A program made the position numbers and the translations under genes. From contig CANJHY010000142.1 of assembly GCA_947474275.1 (NCBI GenBank), positions 1 through 12,627 on the forward strand: a stretch of DNA of 12,627 nucleotides, in the 5' to 3' direction. The DNA comes from PALSA-1004 sp947474275. GTDB taxonomy: Bacteria; Pseudomonadota; Gammaproteobacteria; Burkholderiales; SG8-41. Below are positions 1 through 5,483 of the stretch, one piece after another (positions within the stretch are counted from its first letter, which is position 1; each line of letters opens with the position of its first letter). Under the pieces are notes generated by a model. It made no database searches, had not been told where the DNA came from, and saw only the letters and a list, made by a program, of their open reading frames with translations.

Positions 1-120
1 ACCGCGATACGGGTGGCGCATCTAAAGCACGGATATACGTTATCGGAAATCGGCAGTCATCTGGGGTTGCATTACACGACGGTGAGCAAGGTGATCAATC
101 AGACGAGAATCGCCAAATGA
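1..120 (+). CDS. C-terminal end of a transposase-like protein (partial)
   Basis: An open frame enters from the left edge and ends at TGA 118-120, giving 39 residues. The residues read as a helix-turn-helix: GYTLSEIGSHLGLHYTTVSK, followed by a short basic tail. This form (G-x-T-L-x-E-I, then L-G-x-H-Y-x-T-V-S) is what I know from the C-terminus of Y1/REP-associated tyrosine transposases, often misnamed addiction-module toxins in betaproteobacteria. The catalytic HUH/tyrosine domain would lie outside the window, so activity cannot be judged. A short transcriptional regulator with the same helix-turn-helix is an alternative. It marks the left side of the window as mobile or accessory DNA. Confidence 0.6.
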   Translation, partial: TAIRVAHLKHGYTLSEIGSHLGLHYTTVSKVINQTRIAK

Positions 121-252
121 GAAAACTGATATTTCAAGACCCCAAAGTTACGCGTGCCGATTGCGCATTGACCAGCGTCTGTAGATTACGGTGGTGGTCA
201 ATAGCAGATCGGTATAACCTGCCAACTGATCAAATTTGAATCGGCGGGAACA

Positions 253-317
253 ACTTCCCCTATTGTGAGCCGTAGATACCGTTAATCTTATGGAATTCGC
301 CACTAGCCTCTCGACAG
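253..317 (+). repeat. 65-bp direct repeat, left copy
   Basis: This stretch matches 1469-1533 at 63 of 65 positions (differences at 262/1478 and 281/1497), in direct orientation and offset by 1216 bp. It spans 37 bp upstream of an ATG plus the first nine codons (MEFATSLST) of the gene whose intact copy starts at 1506. Identity stops sharply at 318/1534 on the right and 252/1468 on the left. Confidence 0.95.
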
Positions 318-340
318 CCTGCATCGTCTTGAGACCCTGA
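290..340 (+). pseudogene. Truncated start of a second copy of the zinc-ribbon/lectin-fold gene
   Basis: ATG 290 begins MEFATSLST exactly as the intact gene at 1506 does. After codon nine the sequence changes and the frame closes at TGA 338-340 after 16 codons. It is best read as the stump of another copy of that gene, or of its promoter and start region. It is unlikely to make a useful product, although a leader peptide role cannot be excluded. Confidence 0.6.
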
Positions 341-375
341 ATTCATGCCGAGATTTAATGATTCCGTTTGCTGCC

Positions 376-380
376 GGAGG
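376..380 (+). promoter_or_regulatory. Ribosome binding site fixing the start of the first Bug gene
   Basis: GGAGG lies 6 nt before ATG 387. The more upstream ATG at 345 has no such site and would put charged residues and two cysteines ahead of the signal peptide, so 387 is the preferred start. Confidence 0.75.
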
Positions 381-386
381 TTGAGT

Positions 387-1343
387 ATGATCGCGCGTAT
401 TGTGATTGCAGCACTCTTATGCACGCACATGGGTTATTCCGTTGCCCAGAATTATCCATCGAGGCCGATTCGTCTCGTGGTGCCGTTTCCTCCGGGAGGG
501 GGAACGGATTTGCTCGCGCGCACTTTAACCCAGGAGCTGACGAACGGTCTTGGGCAGCAGATCGTCGCTGATAACAGATCGGGTGCCCAGGGCAATCTTG
601 GCGCGGCGCTGGTGGCCAAATCGCCGCCCGATGGTTATACAATTTTGCTGGCACAGAGCGGTATATTTTCGATCAATCCGTGGATATACAAAGAGACCGG
701 ATTTGATCCGGTGAGGGATTTTTCGCATATTTCGCTTACTACCATCCAGCCGCAACTCGTTGTGGTCAATCCACGTGTGCCAGTGCGCAATCTTCAAGAG
801 CTTGCGGTGCTTGCGCGCAAAAAGCCTGACCTGCTGTCTTTCGCGTCAGGAACCGCGTCCGGACATTTGGGCGGGGAGCTGTTCAAGAAACTTAGTGGGG
901 CCAGGATTCTCTACGTGCCTTACAAAGGCGGCGGACCGGCAATGGTGGATGTCGTGGCAGGGAACGTTGATATGATGATCGCGAGCCCACCCACATCGAT
1001 CCCCATGGTAAGAGCGGGAAAGCTGAGAGCCATTGCAATCGCCGGTCCTACGCGGTTGGCTGTTTTGCCTGATGTACCGACATCCGTTGAGTCTGGATTT
1101 CCCGAATTCGACGCGCGTGGCTGGTATGCGATATCCGCCCCCGCGAATACGCCTAAAGACATCGTTAACAAGCTCAATGCTGAACTTGCGCGCATTCTCG
1201 GCATTGCGGACATAAAGGAAAAGCTTCTGACGGCGGGGATTGAAGCGAAAACCAACTCGCCCGAGGAGATGACGCGCTACGTCAAGGACGAATATCAACG
1301 ATGGGGAGCGGTCGTGCGGGATGCCAGGGTCAAGGCCGAATAG
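387..1343 (+). CDS. Periplasmic tripartite tricarboxylate-type binding protein (TctC/Bug family)
   Basis: The 318-residue product is a typical extracytoplasmic solute receptor of the TctC/Bug family, which binds small organic acids in the periplasm. A signal peptide covers residues 1-21 (IARIVIAALL core, cut after SVAQ). Family landmarks follow in order: NYPSRPIRLVVPFPPGGGTD, DNRSGAQGN, SPPDGYTILLA, VPYKGGGPAM and GKLRAIAIAGPTR. Length is normal for the family. It sits alone inside the accessory region, bracketed by the 65-bp direct repeat, and is somewhat more A/T-rich than the other Bug genes here. No TctA or TctB membrane partner is next to it, so ligand and transport role are unknown. Directly after its stop is a second, decayed Bug C-terminus in the same frame. 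Confidence 0.93.
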   Translation: MIARIVIAALLCTHMGYSVAQNYPSRPIRLVVPFPPGGGTDLLARTLTQELTNGLGQQIVADNRSGAQGNLGAALVAKSPPDGYTILLAQSGIFSINPWIYKETGFDPVRDFSHISLTTIQPQLVVVNPRVPVRNLQELAVLARKKPDLLSFASGTASGHLGGELFKKLSGARILYVPYKGGGPAMVDVVAGNVDMMIASPPTSIPMVRAGKLRAIAIAGPTRLAVLPDVPTSVESGFPEFDARGWYAISAPANTPKDIVNKLNAELARILGIADIKEKLLTAGIEAKTNSPEEMTRYVKDEYQRWGAVVRDARVKAE

Positions 1344-1421
1344 GGGGAATTCGGGGCGTATATCCAGTCGGTGACGGTGAAGTGGGCCATCCAGCGCGAG
1401 GGCGTCGAGCTGCCCGGCGAG
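1344..1421 (+). pseudogene. Remnant of the C-terminus of another Bug protein
   Basis: Directly after the stop of the Bug gene, in the same frame, 26 codons begin GEFGAYIQSVTVKWA and end GVELPGE. The pattern E-F-G-x-Y-I ... V-K-W-A ... G-V is that of the last ~25 residues of Bug proteins; compare EFGKYIATEVVKWGKVIKA in the Bug protein at 5476. There is no start, and the segment looks internally shortened by about two codons. The frame then runs through unrelated sequence to TGA 1482-1484. The likeness is short, so this is an inference. Confidence 0.5.
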
Positions 1422-1468
1422 CTACTGGTGATTATTGTTTCGTTCGTGGAACCTGGGCAGTTGCTGAG

Positions 1469-1533
1469 ACTTCCCCTCTTGTGAGCCGTAGATACCTTTA
1501 ATCTTATGGAATTCGCCACTAGCCTCTCGACAG
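1469..1533 (+). repeat. 65-bp direct repeat, right copy
   Basis: This is the partner of 253-317 (63/65 identical). It contains the upstream region and first nine codons of the intact gene at 1506. The two copies bracket 1151 bp (318-1468) that carry the Bug gene and the Bug remnant. Confidence 0.95.
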
Positions 1534-3062
1534 GTAAGACATACGAAGCCGTTAAGGTTAGCTACGCGCAGGCGAAGGCCCTGAAATTGGTCTGTCCTGT
1601 TTGCAAAGAAAAAGTATTCAAGCGGGTTAGAAGAATTCCGCATGAAACGCATATGTTCGCCCACCACAAGGGCGGTTCACCCGATTGTGAACTCTACTTT
1701 CCCGCCACTTCTGATGGGCCTTCACCCACCGCAGGATTGTCAGCGCCAAGAGGCCAGACTTTTGAGCAATTTATCCGGGATATTGATACGGATTTACGCA
1801 ACCTGTTAATCGCCGCGCAGATTATCCCCGAGCGCGGAATTGATGAAAGAGTGCTGAGGTTGATCGCGGCATTGGTTGCGAAAGAGGCAGGAAAGCTGAC
1901 CCCGTCTTTTAAGGCTGTTGAAGCGTCTGGAAACACTGTTCTGGGAAATTCAACAGAAAATGCACAAGCTGAAATAATTGCTCCCATAATTTTTGAGTTC
2001 TATACCAGAGATGGCGCTCGTTTCATTGATACTCTTTTCGCTCAGTGGGCCCTTTACTGCATATCTTTCAAGGATGAGAAGGCAGATATTTCTGTCGTCT
2101 TGGACGGTTTAATACGGCAACAAAAAATGTTTTCAGGCTTGGCGGGAATAATGCTCGCTGGACTCGCTTTGTATTACTCGGATGAGGATCTCTCCCTCTT
2201 CGCCGAGGAGTTCTCAATTCAGGTGGATGACATTCTTTCAATTGAAATTGATATTGAGTTGCCAGCGCGTGGTCATGGCACAAGCCCCATCTTTATGCAT
2301 GTCCCGTCATCGCAGCTGAATTACGGGATTAATAACGCGTATATGGCATTCACGGATTACCCCAGTGCCCCGCAAATGATCGTGTTGCCAAGTGCGATGT
2401 TTGTGATGGGCTCTCCGCAAGACGAGGTTGGACACGAGAATAATCAAAGTTCGAAGCACACAATTCAGATTCCCTCTGGATTAGCGGTAGGCAGGTATCC
2501 AGTTACATTTGACCAATGGGATGCCTGCGTAAAAGATGGCGGCACTACACATAAACCCGACGATGCAGGATGGGGGCGCGGTGGCCGCCCCGTCATCAAT
2601 GTGTCTTGGGATGATATTCAGTTATACCTTCGGTGGCTCGGGAAAGTAACCGGGAAGACCTACCGGCTCTTATCAGAGTCTGAGTGGGAATATGCGGCGC
2701 GTGCTGGCAGTCAAACTGCTTATTCATTTGGCAATGATCCGAAAAAAGCAGGCCGCTACGCTTGGTTTGCGGATAACTCAGGCGGGAAGACCCACCCTGT
2801 GGGCGAGAAACTGCCGAATGCATTCGGTCTTCATGACATGCTTGGAAACGTATGGGAGTGGACTGCAGACTGCTATAACGAAAATTACGGCAGCGCGCCT
2901 ACCGACGGTAGTGCTTGGACTTGCGGCGACTGTTCCCAGCGGGTGGTGCGGGGCGGTTCCTGGGCCTTCGGTCCGCGGAACCTGCGATCCGCGAACCGCG
3001 GCGGGAGCACCGCTGCGCTCCGGTACAAGGACAACGGTTTCCGTGTTGCCAGGACCGATTAA
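1506..3062 (+). CDS. CoiA-like zinc-ribbon protein with C-terminal FGE/lectin-fold domain; probable DGR target
   Basis: The 518-residue protein has three parts. Residues 1-65 resemble the N-terminus of CoiA-like proteins, with a probable zinc site of C30-x2-C33, histidines 46-54 and C61. Residues ~80-280 are mostly helical and not recognised. Residues ~288-516 are a formylglycine-generating-enzyme/SUMF1 domain: MGSP 301-304, VSWDD, RLLSESEWEYAARAG, GLHDMLGNVWEWTADC, RVVRGGSW and GFRVART. Positions that in human FGE hold the two catalytic cysteines, just after GGSW/Y, are A/F and L here, and no sulfatase is nearby. Enzyme activity is therefore unlikely, and a ligand-binding C-type-lectin-like fold fits better. 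The last ~35 codons look like a DGR variable region. The start at 1506 is supported by the family-like N-terminus, although no clear Shine-Dalgarno is seen. The gene is more A/T-rich than its flanks except for its GC-rich last ~130 bp. There is no signal peptide, so it is probably cytoplasmic. Confidence 0.85.
   Translation: MEFATSLSTGKTYEAVKVSYAQAKALKLVCPVCKEKVFKRVRRIPHETHMFAHHKGGSPDCELYFPATSDGPSPTAGLSAPRGQTFEQFIRDIDTDLRNLLIAAQIIPERGIDERVLRLIAALVAKEAGKLTPSFKAVEASGNTVLGNSTENAQAEIIAPIIFEFYTRDGARFIDTLFAQWALYCISFKDEKADISVVLDGLIRQQKMFSGLAGIMLAGLALYYSDEDLSLFAEEFSIQVDDILSIEIDIELPARGHGTSPIFMHVPSSQLNYGINNAYMAFTDYPSAPQMIVLPSAMFVMGSPQDEVGHENNQSSKHTIQIPSGLAVGRYPVTFDQWDACVKDGGTTHKPDDAGWGRGGRPVINVSWDDIQLYLRWLGKVTGKTYRLLSESEWEYAARAGSQTAYSFGNDPKKAGRYAWFADNSGGKTHPVGEKLPNAFGLHDMLGNVWEWTADCYNENYGSAPTDGSAWTCGDCSQRVVRGGSWAFGPRNLRSANRGGSTAALRYKDNGFRVARTD
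2961..3050 (+). other. Candidate DGR variable region
   Basis: Starting at W486, codons at solvent-exposed positions are gcc, ttc, ggt, then ggc, ggg, agc, acc, later ctc, tac, aag, gac, aac. Almost all of them can be derived from AAC, AAT or AGG by changing only adenines. Between them lie fixed non-A blocks encoding PRNLRSANR and GFRVAR. This is the signature left by adenine-specific mutagenic retrohoming in FGE-type DGR targets. The matching template repeat would carry A-rich codons at these sites; no such copy occurs in the window. Confidence 0.55.
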
Positions 3063-3127
3063 ATCATGAGTCTTAGTATCTTTAGATCTTGTATTTTGTG
3101 CGGCATGTCAGTCGCCAGATAAGTACC

Positions 3128-3304
3128 GTGACCCTCCAAACCATCAAAAGCCGACTAGAGGCGCTCGAAGCGAGGAAAGCGCCCCCGGTGGTTTATATCT
3201 GGCGCGAGTGCGGCGAGAGCGAGACCGCGGCGATTAAGCGCGAGGGCGTTAAGCCTGGGCAGAAGGTCGTATTTTTCTCTTGGCAGGATGCGGCGCTAGT
3301 CTGA
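3128..3304 (+). CDS. Small hypothetical protein (phage/accessory type)
   Basis: GTG 3128 opens a 58-residue frame beginning TLQTIKSRLEALEARK, a short amphipathic helix that could form a coiled coil. It continues with VVYIWRECGE and KPGQKVVFFSW, then stops at TGA 3302-3304. An upstream ATG at 3089 is in frame, but its extra 13 residues look like non-coding sequence. The helix followed by a short beta-like tail is reminiscent of small hypothetical proteins in prophage and accessory regions. No function is known to me. The site before GTG is weak, so the start is uncertain. It lies 65 bp after the lectin-fold gene on the same strand. Confidence 0.5.
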   Translation: MTLQTIKSRLEALEARKAPPVVYIWRECGESETAAIKREGVKPGQKVVFFSWQDAALV

Positions 3305-3388
3305 GGGCAGGGCGGCTCAGGCACCCCCTTTATGGCCGCTAGCATCGGCCAGCAACGCGAGGCGCGCAAACCTGCGTAAAATTCCCTA

Positions 3389-3598
3389 ATGCCAACGCGT
3401 GAACTCTATCTATTCAATGTGCGCAACCCGATCACCGGCAAATGGCGGCAGACCCGCTACCGCCTGACAGCCGAGAACGCCCGCGAGCGATACGGCGAGG
3501 GGAATTACGAACGGATAGACGCAAGCCGGGAAGTAAGGGACGGCGATCCTGCTAGGTCGAGCGCGGCGCATCTGGCGAGGAACGCCAACGGCGGCTAA
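3389..3598 (+). CDS. Small hypothetical protein, TGKWR/TRYR type
   Basis: This 69-residue frame has real protein character: ELYLFNVRNPITGKWRQTRY, then LTAENARERYGEGNYERID and SREVR. A pattern of 'beta strand, P-x-T-G-K-W-R, R-Y-R-L-T-x-x-x-A' recurs in small uncharacterised proteins of betaproteobacterial accessory DNA. The composition is charged and soluble, with no signal peptide or membrane segment. No good Shine-Dalgarno precedes ATG 3389. It sits 84 bp after the previous small gene and could be cotranscribed with it. Function unknown. Confidence 0.55.
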   Translation: MPTRELYLFNVRNPITGKWRQTRYRLTAENARERYGEGNYERIDASREVRDGDPARSSAAHLARNANGG

Positions 3599-3721
3599 TC
3601 TCGCCCGCATACGCGTGTTATGGGCTGCGGACGCAGAGCGCGATCAGGGGCAAGAATAATGCGGAAAGTCCGTAAAAACGTCCGTATAGATTTTGACGAG
3701 TCACGTAACTTATTGATTTTA
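3599..3721. other. Intergenic region between small genes and tRNA-Val 3' end
   Basis: No gene is seen. The right half turns A/T-rich and holds a short direct repeat (GTCCGTA at 3667-3673 and 3680-3686). It abuts the 3' end of the tRNA, where an integrative-element attachment core would be expected, but no second copy of the tRNA end exists in the window to prove it. Confidence 0.4.
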
Positions 3722-3796
3722 TGGTGGGTCGTACTGGGATCGAACCAGTGGCCCCTGCCGTGTGAAGGCAGTGCTCTACCGCTGAGCTAACGACCC
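3722..3796 (-). tRNA. tRNA-Val (anticodon CAC)
   Basis: On the minus strand the acceptor stem GGGTCGT pairs with ACGACCC, followed by discriminator A and an encoded CCA (3722-3724). The D arm is AGCTCAGCGGTAGAGC. The anticodon stem CTGCC/GGCAG encloses loop TTCACAC, which puts CAC at positions 34-36 and so reads GUG (valine). The T arm is CTGG-TTCGATC-CCAG. All stems pair and the cloverleaf is complete at 75 nt including CCA. The accessory region lies on its 3' side. Confidence 0.97.
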
Positions 3797-3810
3797 GCGT
3801 GAGACATGCT

Positions 3811-3854
3811 GCTTACGGGGGGCGAATATTACCATTTTCCTGGTGCGCGCTCCA
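3811..3854 (-). promoter_or_regulatory. Probable promoter of tRNA-Val
   Basis: On the minus strand a -10 hexamer TAATAT (3831-3826) lies 29 nt before the tRNA and is followed by a GC-rich discriminator, TCGCCCCCC. That resembles the stringently controlled discriminators of stable RNA promoters. A weak -35 (TGGAGC, 3854-3849) sits 17 nt upstream. Confidence 0.5.
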
Positions 3855-3963
3855 GACTGAGGCGGGTTACAATCCGGGCAAATAAAACTTCCGCATTACC
3901 CGCGCTGTGCAGTCCCGCGCGCGCCGTAAGCACCCAAGAAATCGTAAACATTTTCCCTCTGCC

Positions 3964-5331
3964 ATGAGCCAAGTAACGAACGAAACAGCGCAGGTAACGC
4001 GCACGCTGGCGCGATTTATCGTCGAGTCGCGGCCCGGCGATATACCGGACACGGTCGTCCACGAGGCGCAGCGTGCGCTGCTGCACTGGATAGGCTGCTC
4101 GCTCGGCGGCAGCCGGCACGAAGCGCTTGAATGCGCGCTGGCGACGTTCAACGAATTTTCAGGCCCTCGCGAGGCGGGCATCATCGGCAGGAAGGAGCGG
4201 GTCGATATTCTGCTTGCCGCATTGATGAACGGCATCAGCGGCGACGCGCTCGGTTTCAGCGACACTCATCTGAAGACGGTGATACACGCGGGCGGCGTGG
4301 TCGGTCCGGCGGTGCTGGCGCTGGCGGAGCGCACGCCGGTTTCAGGCCGCGATTTTCTGCATGCATTCCTGCTCGGCATCGAAGTGGCGTGCCGCGTGGG
4401 TCTTGTGGTTTATCCGTGGCACTACGCGCGTGGCTGGCACATTACCGGCACGGCCGGCACATTCGGCGCCGCCGCGGCCGCCGGCAAATTGCTGGGGCTC
4501 GATGAGCAGCGCATGACATGGGCACTCGGCATCGCGGCGACGCAAGCGGCGGGCCTGCGCGAGATGTTCGGCACGATGTGCAAGAATCTCCACGGTGGAC
4601 GCGCGGCACAGAACGGGTTGAGCGCGGCCTTGCTCGCGCACAAGGGTTTTACCAGTTCCAACCAGGCCATCGAGGCGCCGCGCGGGTTCGCGAACGTGCT
4701 GGGCGACGCGCCCAATCTCGCGGCGATCACCGACGGCCTCGGCACGACGTTCGAGGTTTCGCAGAACACGTACAAGCCTTTTCCGTGCGGCGTGGTGATC
4801 CACCCGGTGATCGACGGCTGTATTACGCTCAAAGCGGCGCACGAAATTTCTATAATCGGCATCAGCCGCATTGCCTTGCGCGTCAATCCGCTGGTGCTCG
4901 AATTGTGCGGACGCAAAACGCCGGCGACGACTTCTGAAGCGAAATTGAGCGTCTATCACTCCGCGGCGGCTGCATTGATCAAAGGCCGCATGACGGAGCT
5001 GGAATACGCGATGCCGTGCGTGTCGGACGCCGAAGTCATTGCGCTGCGCGGAAAAGTCGTCGCCACCGCGGATGCCGCGATACGCGGCGACGAAGCGGAT
5101 GTCGTCATCGAGTTCGTCGACGGAAAGTCGCTGCATCATCATGTAGACTACGCGGTAGGCAGCACGCAGCGCCCGATGTCGGACGCTGACATCGAAACGA
5201 AATTCCGCGGTCTTGCCGCGCCTGTCTTGCCGACCGCCGCGATCTCGCAACTGATCGAAAACTGCTGGAACATAACCAAAGCGGGCGATGCCGCGGTGCT
5301 GGCGCGGTTGGCGGCGGCGCCGTCGCCTTGA
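3964..5331 (+). CDS. MmgE/PrpD family protein
   Basis: The 455-residue protein belongs to the MmgE/PrpD superfamily, which includes 2-methylcitrate dehydratase and cis-aconitate decarboxylase. Landmarks are an N-terminal helical part (TLARFIVE ... HWIGCSLGGS), FSDTHLKTVIHAGG near residues 98-111, WHITGTAGTFGAAAAAGKLL near 158-177, GGRAAQNGLSAALLAHKGFT near 211-230, and KPFPCGVVIHPVIDG near 261-275. Length is normal. ATG 3964 matches the usual family start; a GTG at 3907 is in frame, but the added residues are basic and atypical. No clear Shine-Dalgarno precedes 3964. It heads the plus-strand cluster and is followed after 144 bp by a Bug gene, a common pairing. Many members near Bug genes have no assigned substrate, so dehydration of a hydroxy-carboxylate is the likely but unproven reaction. 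Confidence 0.9.
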   Translation: MSQVTNETAQVTRTLARFIVESRPGDIPDTVVHEAQRALLHWIGCSLGGSRHEALECALATFNEFSGPREAGIIGRKERVDILLAALMNGISGDALGFSDTHLKTVIHAGGVVGPAVLALAERTPVSGRDFLHAFLLGIEVACRVGLVVYPWHYARGWHITGTAGTFGAAAAAGKLLGLDEQRMTWALGIAATQAAGLREMFGTMCKNLHGGRAAQNGLSAALLAHKGFTSSNQAIEAPRGFANVLGDAPNLAAITDGLGTTFEVSQNTYKPFPCGVVIHPVIDGCITLKAAHEISIIGISRIALRVNPLVLELCGRKTPATTSEAKLSVYHSAAAALIKGRMTELEYAMPCVSDAEVIALRGKVVATADAAIRGDEADVVIEFVDGKSLHHHVDYAVGSTQRPMSDADIETKFRGLAAPVLPTAAISQLIENCWNITKAGDAAVLARLAAAPSP

Positions 5332-5367
5332 AAACGGATTGCAAAATAATGAGAGCGCAGGGGATTC

Positions 5368-5399
5368 GCCTGCATAGCGAATGCAGGCAAGTCGCCTGC
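5368..5399. repeat. Overlapping palindromes (REP-like element)
   Basis: GCCTGCAT (5368-5375) pairs with ATGCAGGC (5381-5388) around loop AGCGA. The right arm also pairs with the next block, GCAGGC (5383-5388) with GCCTGC (5394-5399) around AAGTC. The two hairpins are mutually exclusive. Such GC-rich intergenic palindromes resemble dispersed extragenic elements, but only this locus is visible. Confidence 0.6.
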
Positions 5400-5483
5400 G
5401 CTACGCGATATTGAGGAAATCATGCATATAGCGAATGCAGGCAAGTCGCCTGCGCTACGCGATATTGAGGAAATCATGCATAT
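5374..5483 (+). repeat. 54-bp tandem duplication carrying a ribosome site and start codon
   Basis: Positions 5374-5429 are repeated exactly at 5428-5483 (54-bp period, two complete copies). Each copy contains a GCAGGC/GCCTGC hairpin, TTGAGGAAATC and ATGCATAT. The period is a multiple of three, so the first ATG (5422) is in frame with the second (5476). Confidence 0.95.
5467..5471 (+). promoter_or_regulatory. Ribosome binding site for the second Bug gene
   Basis: GAGGA lies 4 nt before ATG 5476, the start that places a signal peptide directly at the N-terminus. An identical site (5413-5417) precedes ATG 5422, so a form extended by 18 residues could also be made. Confidence 0.6.

Larger units (their letters stand above)
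121..386. other. Intergenic mosaic stretch, no intact gene
   Basis: No convincing gene lies between the transposase tail and the Bug gene. The stretch holds an 8-bp inverted repeat (ATTGACCA 167-174 and TGGTCAAT 195-202, 20-nt loop), the left copy of the 65-bp direct repeat (253-317), a truncated gene start (290-340), and a frame 319-384 that may be the tail of a lost gene. I see no clear sigma70 promoter. Confidence 0.5.

Noticed and set aside
846..1298. 150-codon minus-strand frame inside the first Bug gene
   Set aside because: Antisense shadow without protein-like features; the plus strand encodes a full Bug protein.
318..1468. Insertion sequence or transposon between the 65-bp repeats
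   Set aside because: No transposase, no terminal inverted repeats, and the flanking repeat is far longer than any target-site duplication.
253..1533. Integron attC sites
   Set aside because: The repeats are not palindromic, lack a paired core site, and extend into a coding start.
1506..3062. Active formylglycine-generating enzyme (sulfatase maturase)
   Set aside because: Both positions of the FGE catalytic cysteines are non-cysteine (A/F and L after GGSW), and no sulfatase is in the window.
3089..3127. ATG 3089 as start of the small gene
   Set aside because: The added 13 residues look like non-coding sequence; GTG 3128 begins the helix, though this is not certain.
4342..5250. 302-codon open frame on the minus strand inside the MmgE/PrpD gene
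   Set aside because: Arginine/alanine-rich shadow of a GC-rich gene; the plus-strand frame matches a known family along its full length.
5374..5483. CRISPR array
   Set aside because: Only two head-to-tail copies without spacers; a simple tandem duplication.
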